Shown here: piece by piece, positions 1 through 6,771 of the stretch | Position numbering within the stretch: the stretch's first letter is position 1 | How the letters are laid out: each line of letters begins with the position of its first letter | DNA from: Bacteroidales bacterium | GTDB taxonomy: Bacteria > Bacteroidota > Bacteroidia > Bacteroidales > UBA932 | Direction of reading: 5' to 3' | Assembly (NCBI GenBank): GCA_017548985.1 | Contig: JAFYYW010000040.1 | Span: 1 to 40,858 of the forward strand | Length of the DNA stretch: 40,858 nucleotides | Translations under genes and position numbers: made by a program | Notes under the pieces: model-generated | The model's database searches: none | The model's input: only the letters and a program-made list of their open reading frames with translations | Told to the model about the DNA's origin: nothing

Positions 1-88
1 TCCACCTCTTCCCATCCCGAACAGAGCCGTTAAGCTCATCCGCGCCGATGGTACTGGCCCACCAGCTGGGAGAGTAGGTCGCCGCCGT
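1..88 (+). rRNA. rrf: 5S ribosomal RNA, 3' portion (5' end outside window)
   Basis: The first ~88 bases match the 3' three quarters of a bacterial 5S rRNA. They contain the conserved CCCATCCCGAACAG loop, then the GATGGTACTG segment, and end with GGGAGAGTAGGTCGCCGCC. The gene starts before the window. A strong hairpin terminator follows immediately, so this is probably the end of an rRNA operon. The exact 3' end is uncertain by a few bases. Confidence 0.93.
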
Positions 89-94
89 TCTTCG

Positions 95-135
95 GAAGTC
101 CCTGACAGACACGAGTCTGCCAGGGACTTCTTCTG
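95..135 (+). terminator. Intrinsic terminator of the rRNA operon
   Basis: Nine perfect pairs (AAGTCCCTG at 96-104 with CAGGGACTT at 121-129) enclose an inner CAGAC/GTCTG stem with an ACGA loop. A pyrimidine-rich tail (CTTCTGTT) follows. It sits about 8 bases after the 5S gene, the expected place for an rRNA operon terminator. Confidence 0.85.
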
Positions 136-198
136 TTATACGGGGGACTTCTTCATTTGTGACTAGTTTTGAGCGTTTTTTAGTAAATTCGCGGCGGT

Positions 199-1152
199 AT
201 GATTGGACAGGCTACAGTTGTGAAGAACGCGGGAAGTCATTTCCTGCTGTCGAGGCTCCCGGAATGGGCCCCGTTCCCCGCTGTACTCAAAGGTAAGATC
301 CGTCTCTCCGGCAGCGAGGCTACCAATCCGGTCGCGGTAGGAGATGTCGTCACATATGAATATCCAGAAGAACCGTCCTTGACCCATCCTGCCAGCATAG
401 TGGAAGTGGCTGAAAGAAAGAACTATGTGATCAGGAAATCCACTAACCTTTCCAGGCAGTCCCATGTCATCGCCGCCAATCTGGACAGGGCCTTCATCGT
501 AGTGACCTTATATTTCCCGGAGATCAAGCTCCAGTTCCTGGACAGGATACTGCTCACCTGCGAGGTTTACGGCATCTCCGCCACAATTGTCCTTAATAAA
601 GTTGACATATTCAGGAAGGAATTTCCTGAGGAACTGGCTGACTTCCACAGGATCTACGAGAGCGCTGGTTATCCCATTGTCGAGACTTCTGCCTTGACAG
701 GGGAGGGAATCGAGTCGCTGAGAGAAGCGATCGGGACTGGAGACAATGGTGGAATATGCCTTTTCACTGGAGAATCCGGAGTAGGGAAGTCGTCCATTAT
801 CAAAGCGTTAGATCCGAATTTGGATCCGAAGATAGGGGATATATCCATTGCCCATCTTCAAGGCAAACACACAACATCCCTCTATGAGATGTACCCTCTC
901 TCCACGGGCGGCTTCATTATAGACTCTCCCGGTCTTCGAGGCTTTGGTCTTGTCGATCTCAAAAAGGATGAGATCGGCCTTTATTTCCCTGAGATGCTTC
1001 GCGAAATGAAGGGTTGCCGCTTCACACCTTGCACCCATACCCACGAGCCCGATTGCGCCGTAAAACAGGCGGTTGAAGAGGGAAGAATCTCCCCGGAACG
1101 CTACAATTCCTATCTCGGAATGCTCGAGGAGGACAAGAAATTCCGCGTTTGA
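199..1152 (+). CDS. rsgA: Ribosome small subunit-dependent GTPase A
   Basis: RsgA is a GTPase that helps late maturation of the 30S ribosomal subunit in the cytoplasm. The 317-residue protein has the circularly permuted GTPase order typical of the family. An N-terminal OB-fold region comes first, then the G4 motif NKVD near residue 133, the G1 P-loop GESGVGKSS near residue 191, and the G3 motif DSPG. The C-terminal zinc-binding region has Cys-x(4)-Cys-x-His-x(5)-Cys spacing (CRFTPCTHTHEPDC). Length and ending are normal. The ATG at 199 gives the usual N-terminus (MIGQATVV). It lies just downstream of a 5S rRNA terminator. Possible -7 boxes are TAGTTTTG at 164-171 and TAAATTCG at 184-191, but neither has a well-spaced -33 element. 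Confidence 0.95.
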   Translation: MIGQATVVKNAGSHFLLSRLPEWAPFPAVLKGKIRLSGSEATNPVAVGDVVTYEYPEEPSLTHPASIVEVAERKNYVIRKSTNLSRQSHVIAANLDRAFIVVTLYFPEIKLQFLDRILLTCEVYGISATIVLNKVDIFRKEFPEELADFHRIYESAGYPIVETSALTGEGIESLREAIGTGDNGGICLFTGESGVGKSSIIKALDPNLDPKIGDISIAHLQGKHTTSLYEMYPLSTGGFIIDSPGLRGFGLVDLKKDEIGLYFPEMLREMKGCRFTPCTHTHEPDCAVKQAVEEGRISPERYNSYLGMLEEDKKFRV

Positions 1153-1153
1153 C

Positions 1154-1184
1154 TTGCATAAGAAGGGATATTCAGTTATCTTTG
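1154..1184 (+). promoter_or_regulatory. Bacteroidota-type promoter for the marR-hdr cluster
   Basis: A TTG element at 1154-1156 is separated by 20 bases from TATCTTTG at 1177-1184. This fits the Bacteroidota sigma-factor consensus (-33 TTTG or TTG, 19-21 bases, -7 TAnnTTTG). Transcription would start near 1190, about 20 bases before the MarR start codon. It is the only promoter-like site I find for the cluster running to 6723. Confidence 0.6.
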
Positions 1185-1212
1185 CAAATAGTAAAAGGGT
1201 TTACAATAAAAC

Positions 1213-1698
1213 ATGGTACTAGAAAAACAGGTATTTCTGTTTCTTAACATCGTGCATAACAGCATGAAGCAAAAGCTGGCGGAGACCTTCAAGGGAGGAG
1301 GTTTCAGCCTCTCTCCGGAGCAGTTCCTGGTGATGGACACCCTCTGGGATGAGGGGGTATTGACCCAGCAGCAGATCGCTGACATCACGATGAGAGATAA
1401 GAATTCGATTGTCAAATTGATTGATGGCCTTGAGAGTAGGGAATTGGTCCGCCGCTCCTCCAACCCGGATGACAGGCGCCAGAACCTTATAGAAGTCACT
1501 CCATATTCCTTGAGTGTGCGTGAGAAGATTGATGCCCTGGCTTACGAATCCGTGCACGGGATCCTCGGGGACATCACAAAGAAGGCCCTGGAGACATTTG
1601 TGAAGGTGTTGGCCAGAATGGAAAGCAATATGGATCCCGCGTCGGACCTTGAGTCCCTGGCAGAGAAATATCCTACAAAACAAGAAAGTAATGGGTAA
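1213..1698 (+). CDS. MarR-family transcriptional regulator
   Basis: A 161-residue winged-helix regulator of the MarR family; such proteins usually bind a palindromic operator as dimers and respond to small ligands or redox state. Visible signs are the helix-turn-helix segment around residues 50-75 (LTQQQIADIT, then NSIVKLIDGLE) and the wing with the family-typical acidic-Arg-Arg pattern (NPDDRRQNLIEVT) near residues 83-95. Flanking helices would form the dimer interface. Its last 8 bases (ATGGGTAA) overlap the start of the HdrC-like gene, so the regulator is translationally coupled to the electron-transfer genes and probably controls them. No cysteine is visible, so a thiol-based redox switch is unlikely. 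The ligand is unknown. Confidence 0.9.
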   Translation: MVLEKQVFLFLNIVHNSMKQKLAETFKGGGFSLSPEQFLVMDTLWDEGVLTQQQIADITMRDKNSIVKLIDGLESRELVRRSSNPDDRRQNLIEVTPYSLSVREKIDALAYESVHGILGDITKKALETFVKVLARMESNMDPASDLESLAEKYPTKQESNG

Positions 1699-2386
1699 AC
1701 TATATGACCTTCTGATGAAGGATTACCGTCTGAAGGAGGGCCTTAACGCATGCATCAACTGCGGGACCTGCACGGCGATCTGCCCGGCGGCGGAGTTCTA
1801 CCGTTACGACCCCCGTAGAATCGTGGACATTGTCCAGAGCAAAGATGACGATGAAATAGAGAAGCTCCTCAAGAGCGATGTGATCTGGTATTGTGGAGAG
1901 TGTATGAGTTGTGTGACAAGATGCCCCAGGAAGAACGCTCCGGGACTGATAATCATGGCATTACGCAACCTATCCATCGAACTGGGCTATTTCATTGAAT
2001 CGGAGAAGGGACGGCAGATGTACCTCCTTACCAAGGACCTTTGTTCGAATGTTCTTGACTATGGTTACTGTGTCTATCCCCGCAGATTTGACTATGAGGG
2101 TCATCCGGAAGCTGGAAAGGTCTGGGAATGGGAGGAGAAGCATTTGGATGATGTTTTCGAACGCCTCGGTGGGAACCTTGATGGAAAGGGACCGGGAGCT
2201 ATGAGGCGCATCCCGCAGGAAGATCTTGACCAACTGAAGGCCATCTTTGATGAGACTGGGGCCACCGCCAGGATGGAGACTGTCCGGAAAGCGGGGGAGA
2301 GGAAGGCCGCGGAACTGGGAATGAGTGTGGAGGAGTTCTCGAAAATGGTGTATTCCCAGAGTGATCCCAAACATTTGAATCATTAG
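1691..2386 (+). CDS. HdrC-like 4Fe-4S electron-transfer protein
   Basis: A 231-residue protein resembling heterodisulfide reductase subunit C. Two four-cysteine motifs are visible: CINCGTCTAICP near residues 21-32 and CGECMSCVTRCP near residues 68-79. Each should bind a [4Fe-4S] cluster and pass electrons between an HdrA-type flavoprotein and an HdrB-type catalytic subunit. After residue ~95 there is a C-terminal extension without cysteine motifs. I chose the ATG at 1691 because it overlaps the MarR stop codon; an upstream in-frame start at 1649 would add 14 residues without family character. The HdrB-like gene follows after 4 bases. The physiological disulfide or other substrate cannot be read from the sequence. 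Confidence 0.85.
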   Translation: MGKLYDLLMKDYRLKEGLNACINCGTCTAICPAAEFYRYDPRRIVDIVQSKDDDEIEKLLKSDVIWYCGECMSCVTRCPRKNAPGLIIMALRNLSIELGYFIESEKGRQMYLLTKDLCSNVLDYGYCVYPRRFDYEGHPEAGKVWEWEEKHLDDVFERLGGNLDGKGPGAMRRIPQEDLDQLKAIFDETGATARMETVRKAGERKAAELGMSVEEFSKMVYSQSDPKHLNH

Positions 2387-2390
2387 GAAC

Positions 2391-3458
2391 ATGATTTACG
2401 AAGGAAAGCAGAAGATCTGGTCGGAGTACCAGAAAGAGATACCGGACGACCATTATTTTTATGTCCGCAGTTGCATCAGACAGAGTTTCTTCCCCGCTTC
2501 GGAGGCGACTTTTCTGGATATCACCAGGAATAGGCTTGGGAAAGACATATTCGAGACAGAGCACCATACGACCTGTGGAGGAATAGCCTACCACAGTGAC
2601 ACCATCCCTCAGGAGACGGTTATGACCATCATAGCCCGCCAATTCGCTCTGATGGCCAAGAATGGTTATGAGAACTATGTCTGTTCCTGCATCACCTCCT
2701 TCGGCCTCTACTGTGAGACAATGGAGACCTGGAGGGAGTTTCCGGAGCTTGAGGCCAAGATACGGGAGAACCTGTGGAAGACCTGCAAACTTGAATTCGC
2801 GAAGCCGAAGTTCCTCATCCATGCCAGCGACCTTATCTACAAATATCGCAACCTCATCGCTGCCCAGGCGGTTCGGAAGCTCGTGAATGTCCACACCGGA
2901 GAGCCTCTGAAGGTGGTGGAGCATATTGGTTGCCACTATTCAAAGATGTTCCCGTCCAAGGGGGTTGGTGGCGCTGAATATCCCTATGTCCTTACAGGAA
3001 TGATCGAGGCTTGGGGAGGCGAGATTGTGGACTATCCGGAGCGCCGTCATTGCTGCGGATTCGGTTTCCGGCAGTATTTCATCAAAGGCAACAGAGGCTA
3101 CTCTCTATCCAATACCCATAAGAAATTTGAGAGTATGGAGCCTTTTAAGCCCGACCTGATCATTACCAACTGCCCTGGTTGTCCATATTTCCTGGACAGG
3201 TGGCAATATGTGATAGCCGAGTCGACAGGCAAGACCTATGGCCCCGACGGCCATGGTATCCCGGCCCTTACCTATGAGGAGGTGGCCGGGCTGGTGATGG
3301 GCTACGACCCTTGGGATCTGGGACTTCAGACGCATCAGATTGGTCCTGAGCCACTTCTGGATAAGATGGGAGTCGAATATGACCCTGCCAAGAAGTATCT
3401 TGGAAAGAACGGAAAGAATATCGGGGAGCCGCTTCCCTGCACTTGTTTGAAAGGATAA
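2391..3458 (+). CDS. HdrB-like CCG-domain protein (heterodisulfide reductase subunit B family)
   Basis: A 355-residue protein with two CCG-type cysteine regions, the fold that holds the noncubane [4Fe-4S] clusters of methanogen HdrB, where disulfides are cleaved. The C-terminal CCG region looks intact: HIGCHYSK, then RRHCCGFGF, then TNCPGCPYF. The N-terminal one is degenerate: Cys28, then Thr61-Cys62 where the family has Cys-Cys, then Cys98-x-Cys100 instead of Cys-x-x-Cys. It may therefore bind only one noncubane cluster, or a different one. It sits between HdrC-like and HdrA-like genes with 4-6 base gaps, so a cytoplasmic HdrABC-like complex is inferred. The family call is firm; the reaction is unknown. 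Confidence 0.82.
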   Translation: MIYEGKQKIWSEYQKEIPDDHYFYVRSCIRQSFFPASEATFLDITRNRLGKDIFETEHHTTCGGIAYHSDTIPQETVMTIIARQFALMAKNGYENYVCSCITSFGLYCETMETWREFPELEAKIRENLWKTCKLEFAKPKFLIHASDLIYKYRNLIAAQAVRKLVNVHTGEPLKVVEHIGCHYSKMFPSKGVGGAEYPYVLTGMIEAWGGEIVDYPERRHCCGFGFRQYFIKGNRGYSLSNTHKKFESMEPFKPDLIITNCPGCPYFLDRWQYVIAESTGKTYGPDGHGIPALTYEEVAGLVMGYDPWDLGLQTHQIGPEPLLDKMGVEYDPAKKYLGKNGKNIGEPLPCTCLKG

Positions 3459-3464
3459 AAGATC

Positions 3465-4520
3465 ATGAAGAACAACATACTGATAATTGGCGGAGGCCCT
3501 GCCGGTTTGGAAGCTTCAGCCCAGCTTCAGAGGATGGGCTATAATGTCATTTTGATAGAAAAGGCCCCCAAACTGGGTGGCCATCTGGCCAAGTGGGACA
3601 GGCTTTTCCCGGACAGTGTGCCCGCGGACGAGGTCCTGGGTGGGCTGTTGCGTAGTGCTGAGGGTGTCAAATGCTTCACAGACACAGATGTACGGGCTAT
3701 CAACCGTCTTGACAAATCGTACAATGTCAGGCTCACAAATGGCATAACGGTCCTTTCTGATGCTGTTCTGGTCGCTTCCGGCTTCGATCTTTTCGACGCT
3801 GTGAAGAAGGAGGAATATGGATATGGGATATATGACCAGGTCATGACCAACGCCGATCTCGAGGCGTATTTCAAGACAGGTTCAGACAAGCGTATCGAGA
3901 ATCCTGGCAGAATCGGGTTCGCCCATTGCGTCGGATCCAGGGATGAGAAGTCAGGCTGCAGATCATGTTCTAAAGTCTGTTGCGCGACCGCTGTCAAGCA
4001 GGCTATCGAGATCAAGCAGGCTTTCCCTAAAGCTGAAGTGTATTGTTTCTATATGGACCTTCGTCTGTTCGGACGCCATTATGAGGACATTTACTTGAAG
4101 GCTCAAAAGGAATATGGGGTGAGATTTATCCGTGGCAGACTGGCGGAAGTATCTGAGAATTATGACGGTACACTTCAAGTTAAAGCTGAGGACACTGTCG
4201 CCGGCAAGCCTTTGAAGGTCACGCTCGACCTCCTCGTCCTGATGTCCGGAATGAGACCGTCGGCCTCCGGCAAAGCCATCGGTGACCTGCTTGAGATGAC
4301 TGTCGAGGAGGATGGGTATTTCGCTGTCAGGAGCGGCATAGCGGCCGGTCAGCGGAGTCCTATTCCAGGAATATTCCTTGCCGGAGCGGCCACAGGCCCC
4401 AAGACCCTTCCTGAGACTTTGGCCGACGCCAGGGCTGCGGCTATGGAGATTGACAGGTACCTGACGGAGATATTCCCGGATGCCAAGAATTACAAACAAT
4501 TGGTCAGGGAGAGATGGTAG
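3465..4520 (+). CDS. Short HdrA-like FAD-dependent oxidoreductase
   Basis: A 351-residue flavoprotein with an N-terminal Rossmann motif for FAD (GGGPAGLEASAQLQ, residues ~8-21, then IEKAPKLGGH). It has the HdrA hallmark CVGSRDEKSGCRSCSKVCC near residues 152-170, which in HdrA supplies ligands for a [4Fe-4S] cluster next to the flavin. A second dinucleotide-binding half ends with GIFLAGAATGPKTLPET. It is about half the length of methanogen HdrA and lacks N- and C-terminal ferredoxin-like clusters, so it is a minimal HdrA core. The second HdrC-like gene overlaps its end by 7 bases. Whether it can bifurcate electrons is unknown; no MvhD, FlxABCD or formate dehydrogenase gene lies nearby. Confidence 0.85.
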   Translation: MKNNILIIGGGPAGLEASAQLQRMGYNVILIEKAPKLGGHLAKWDRLFPDSVPADEVLGGLLRSAEGVKCFTDTDVRAINRLDKSYNVRLTNGITVLSDAVLVASGFDLFDAVKKEEYGYGIYDQVMTNADLEAYFKTGSDKRIENPGRIGFAHCVGSRDEKSGCRSCSKVCCATAVKQAIEIKQAFPKAEVYCFYMDLRLFGRHYEDIYLKAQKEYGVRFIRGRLAEVSENYDGTLQVKAEDTVAGKPLKVTLDLLVLMSGMRPSASGKAIGDLLEMTVEEDGYFAVRSGIAAGQRSPIPGIFLAGAATGPKTLPETLADARAAAMEIDRYLTEIFPDAKNYKQLVRERW

Positions 4521-4843
4521 ATTTCGGTTTCGGGCTTGTGCCCAGCTCAAGGATTAACCTCGACTTGTTCGACAAGGACAAGTATGAGGAACTGGCTGCC
4601 GTGGAACCAGATGTGCGTATTTGCATGGCCTGCGGCAGCTGCACGGCGGTCTGCACCGCGGGAAAGTTTTCCACGACCAGTTTGAGAGAAGCGATAGAGG
4701 ACATCAAGAACGCCCAGCCGGCGAAGGCCGTGGAGATGCTCCAGGCTTGTCAACTCTGCGGCAAATGCTCGATGGTCTGCCCACGTGGAATCAACACAAG
4801 GCATCTTATCCTTTCGATAACTAAAACATATTCAACGAAATGA
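4514..4843 (+). CDS. Second HdrC-like 4Fe-4S protein
   Basis: A 109-residue ferredoxin-like subunit with two [4Fe-4S] motifs, CMACGSCTAVCT near residues 37-48 and CQLCGKCSMVCP near residues 78-89. This is the size and layout of a compact HdrC. The ATG lies inside the end of the HdrA-like gene (7-base overlap), and its stop overlaps the start of the membrane fusion protein in ATGA, so all three are translationally coupled. Having a second HdrC in the same operon suggests two electron exits from the HdrA-like subunit: one to the soluble HdrB-like subunit and one to the membrane protein downstream. That pairing is inference. Confidence 0.85.
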   Translation: MVDFGFGLVPSSRINLDLFDKDKYEELAAVEPDVRICMACGSCTAVCTAGKFSTTSLREAIEDIKNAQPAKAVEMLQACQLCGKCSMVCPRGINTRHLILSITKTYSTK

Positions 4844-6723
4844 CACCTCTGTTCCATTTGCTCGCCGTCCAGGCCGCGGATCCGGAGGTGATCGACAGGA
4901 TACCTTCCGGCTACAGCCATTTTGTCATCCCTTTCACTATCGGCATCACTTTCATGTTGTGTTGGATCGGGGTGGGATGTATCAGATTACTAGCGGCTAT
5001 TCCTCAATCTGACAGATTAAAGTTCTGGAAATCGCTGTTCCTTCCCAAGACGATAATAAAGAATCTGAAAGACCTTTTCGGAGACTGTCTTCTTCACGTC
5101 AAGATATGGCAAAGGAAGCCTTTGCTTGGCTATATGCACTCGGCGATCGCCTTCGGATGGTTCATGCTGATAGTTTTGGGCCACATCGAGGTCGCCTTAT
5201 TCGTGCCTGCCCGTCTCAATGTCACCCGCGGAGGTCTCTTCTATCCGATTTTCTACAGGTATTTCGTGTGGATGAATCCTGGCCACACCACGTTGCGGGG
5301 CTCATTCTTCTTCTTCCTGATGGACTTCTTCCTTCTGTATGTCCTGTCAGGAATAGCGCTGGCCATGTTCAAGAGATTCAGGTCTATCGTCCTTGGTATG
5401 AGGCACACGACAAAGCCATCCCTGGCTGATCGTGTGGCCTTGTACAGCCTTTGGATGATATTCCCTTTAAGGCTTTTGGCGGAGAGTTTCACCGCTGACC
5501 TCAGCGGCGGTAGTTTCCTCACTGTGGGTGTCAATCATTTCTGGCATCTCCTGTTCGGAGATAAACTCTGGTTCACGCCTTGCTGGTGGGCATATTCAAT
5601 CTGTCTTGGGCTGTTCTTCGCCGCGATGCCTTTCAGCCGCTATATGCACATCCTGACCGAGGTGCTGTGGATATTGCTCCGCAACGCTGGCATCCAGCCT
5701 CATCATCCCCGGAAGGGTGTCGCCGAGGCGGAAATCTACGCTTGCTCGAGCTGCGGACTTTGCCTGGACGCATGTCCAATGAATGTCCAGAAGAAGAATC
5801 TGAAGTATTCCTCTGTGTATTTCATCCGTTTCTTGAGAAGGCATAATGAGAAGAAAATCAACGCCATAGCGGATAAGTGCCTGATGTGCGACAAGTGCCA
5901 TGCGCTTTGTCCTGTCGGGGTTGACGCCCCGGCCCTTCGTCGTGCCCAAAGGGCCACTGTCAACAACTCCCTGCCGTATGACTACTCTTATTTGCCGTCA
6001 GCATGCGCCGGCCAGCTGTCCGAGCAGAAGGTTCTGTACTTCGCGGGTTGTATGACACATCTGACGCCGAGGATTATCAAGGCGGTGGACCGGGTGTTCA
6101 AGGCGGCGGGGGTGGAATATGCTTTCGCGGATCGTGACGGGGGAATATGCTGCGGAAGGCCCTTGATGCTTGCCGGGAAGACAGAAGCCGCCTCCAAGGT
6201 CATCGAAGCCAACAAGAAACTGATTGTAGAGTCTGGTTGTGACACGCTTGTGCTCTCTTGCCCGATCTGCTACAAGATATTCAAGGATGAGTATCACCTT
6301 GAGGGAATAAAGGTTGTGCATTACACCCAGTTCATCAACGACTTGATCGCTTCCGGGAAGCTTAAGGTCGAGAAGATTGACGAGAAGATCGTCTACCATG
6401 ATCCTTGCGAGCTTGGAAGAGGTTGCGGAGTCTATTATGAGCCACGCGCCGCTTTAGGGCAGGCCGGGACTCTTGTGAAGGCTTCCAAGGAGTATGATGA
6501 AAGTGTCTGTTGCGGAGGCAGCCTGGGCAGTCTTACATTAGACACGAGAGACCGGGCGAGGATATCCGAGTCTTCTCTCGAGATTCTCCTCGCGGAAGAT
6601 CCGGAGACCATTGTGACAGCTTGCCCGCTCTGTCTTAAAACCTTCTCTGAGGCTGTCTCGAATTCACGTCTCCCGAGGAAAAACGTGGCTGTTAAAGATT
6701 TTGCCGAGGTCTTTTGTAGATAG
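4840..6723 (+). CDS. Membrane cytochrome-b / HdrD-like fusion protein (DsrM-DsrK / HdrE-HdrD type)
   Basis: A 627-residue protein joining two usually separate modules. Residues ~25-290 hold about six hydrophobic membrane segments with histidines (for example GYMHSAIAFGW and GHIEVALF) like NarI/DsrM/HdrE cytochrome b. Residues ~303-360 carry two [4Fe-4S] motifs (CSSCGLCLDACP, CLMCDKCHALCP). Two complete CCG domains follow: FAGC near 403, ICCG near 437, CPIC near 473; then DPCELG near 521, VCCGG near 557, CPLC near 594. This is the architecture of enzymes linking the quinone pool to thiol/disulfide chemistry. The ATG overlaps the upstream stop. It ends the operon; the next gene is 48 bases away. 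Direction of electron flow and substrate are unknown. Confidence 0.85.
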   Translation: MTPLFHLLAVQAADPEVIDRIPSGYSHFVIPFTIGITFMLCWIGVGCIRLLAAIPQSDRLKFWKSLFLPKTIIKNLKDLFGDCLLHVKIWQRKPLLGYMHSAIAFGWFMLIVLGHIEVALFVPARLNVTRGGLFYPIFYRYFVWMNPGHTTLRGSFFFFLMDFFLLYVLSGIALAMFKRFRSIVLGMRHTTKPSLADRVALYSLWMIFPLRLLAESFTADLSGGSFLTVGVNHFWHLLFGDKLWFTPCWWAYSICLGLFFAAMPFSRYMHILTEVLWILLRNAGIQPHHPRKGVAEAEIYACSSCGLCLDACPMNVQKKNLKYSSVYFIRFLRRHNEKKINAIADKCLMCDKCHALCPVGVDAPALRRAQRATVNNSLPYDYSYLPSACAGQLSEQKVLYFAGCMTHLTPRIIKAVDRVFKAAGVEYAFADRDGGICCGRPLMLAGKTEAASKVIEANKKLIVESGCDTLVLSCPICYKIFKDEYHLEGIKVVHYTQFINDLIASGKLKVEKIDEKIVYHDPCELGRGCGVYYEPRAALGQAGTLVKASKEYDESVCCGGSLGSLTLDTRDRARISESSLEILLAEDPETIVTACPLCLKTFSEAVSNSRLPRKNVAVKDFAEVFCR

Positions 6724-6771
6724 TTTGCGAAAATATTCCTATATTGACGCAAAACTTGACAAAAGACAGGT

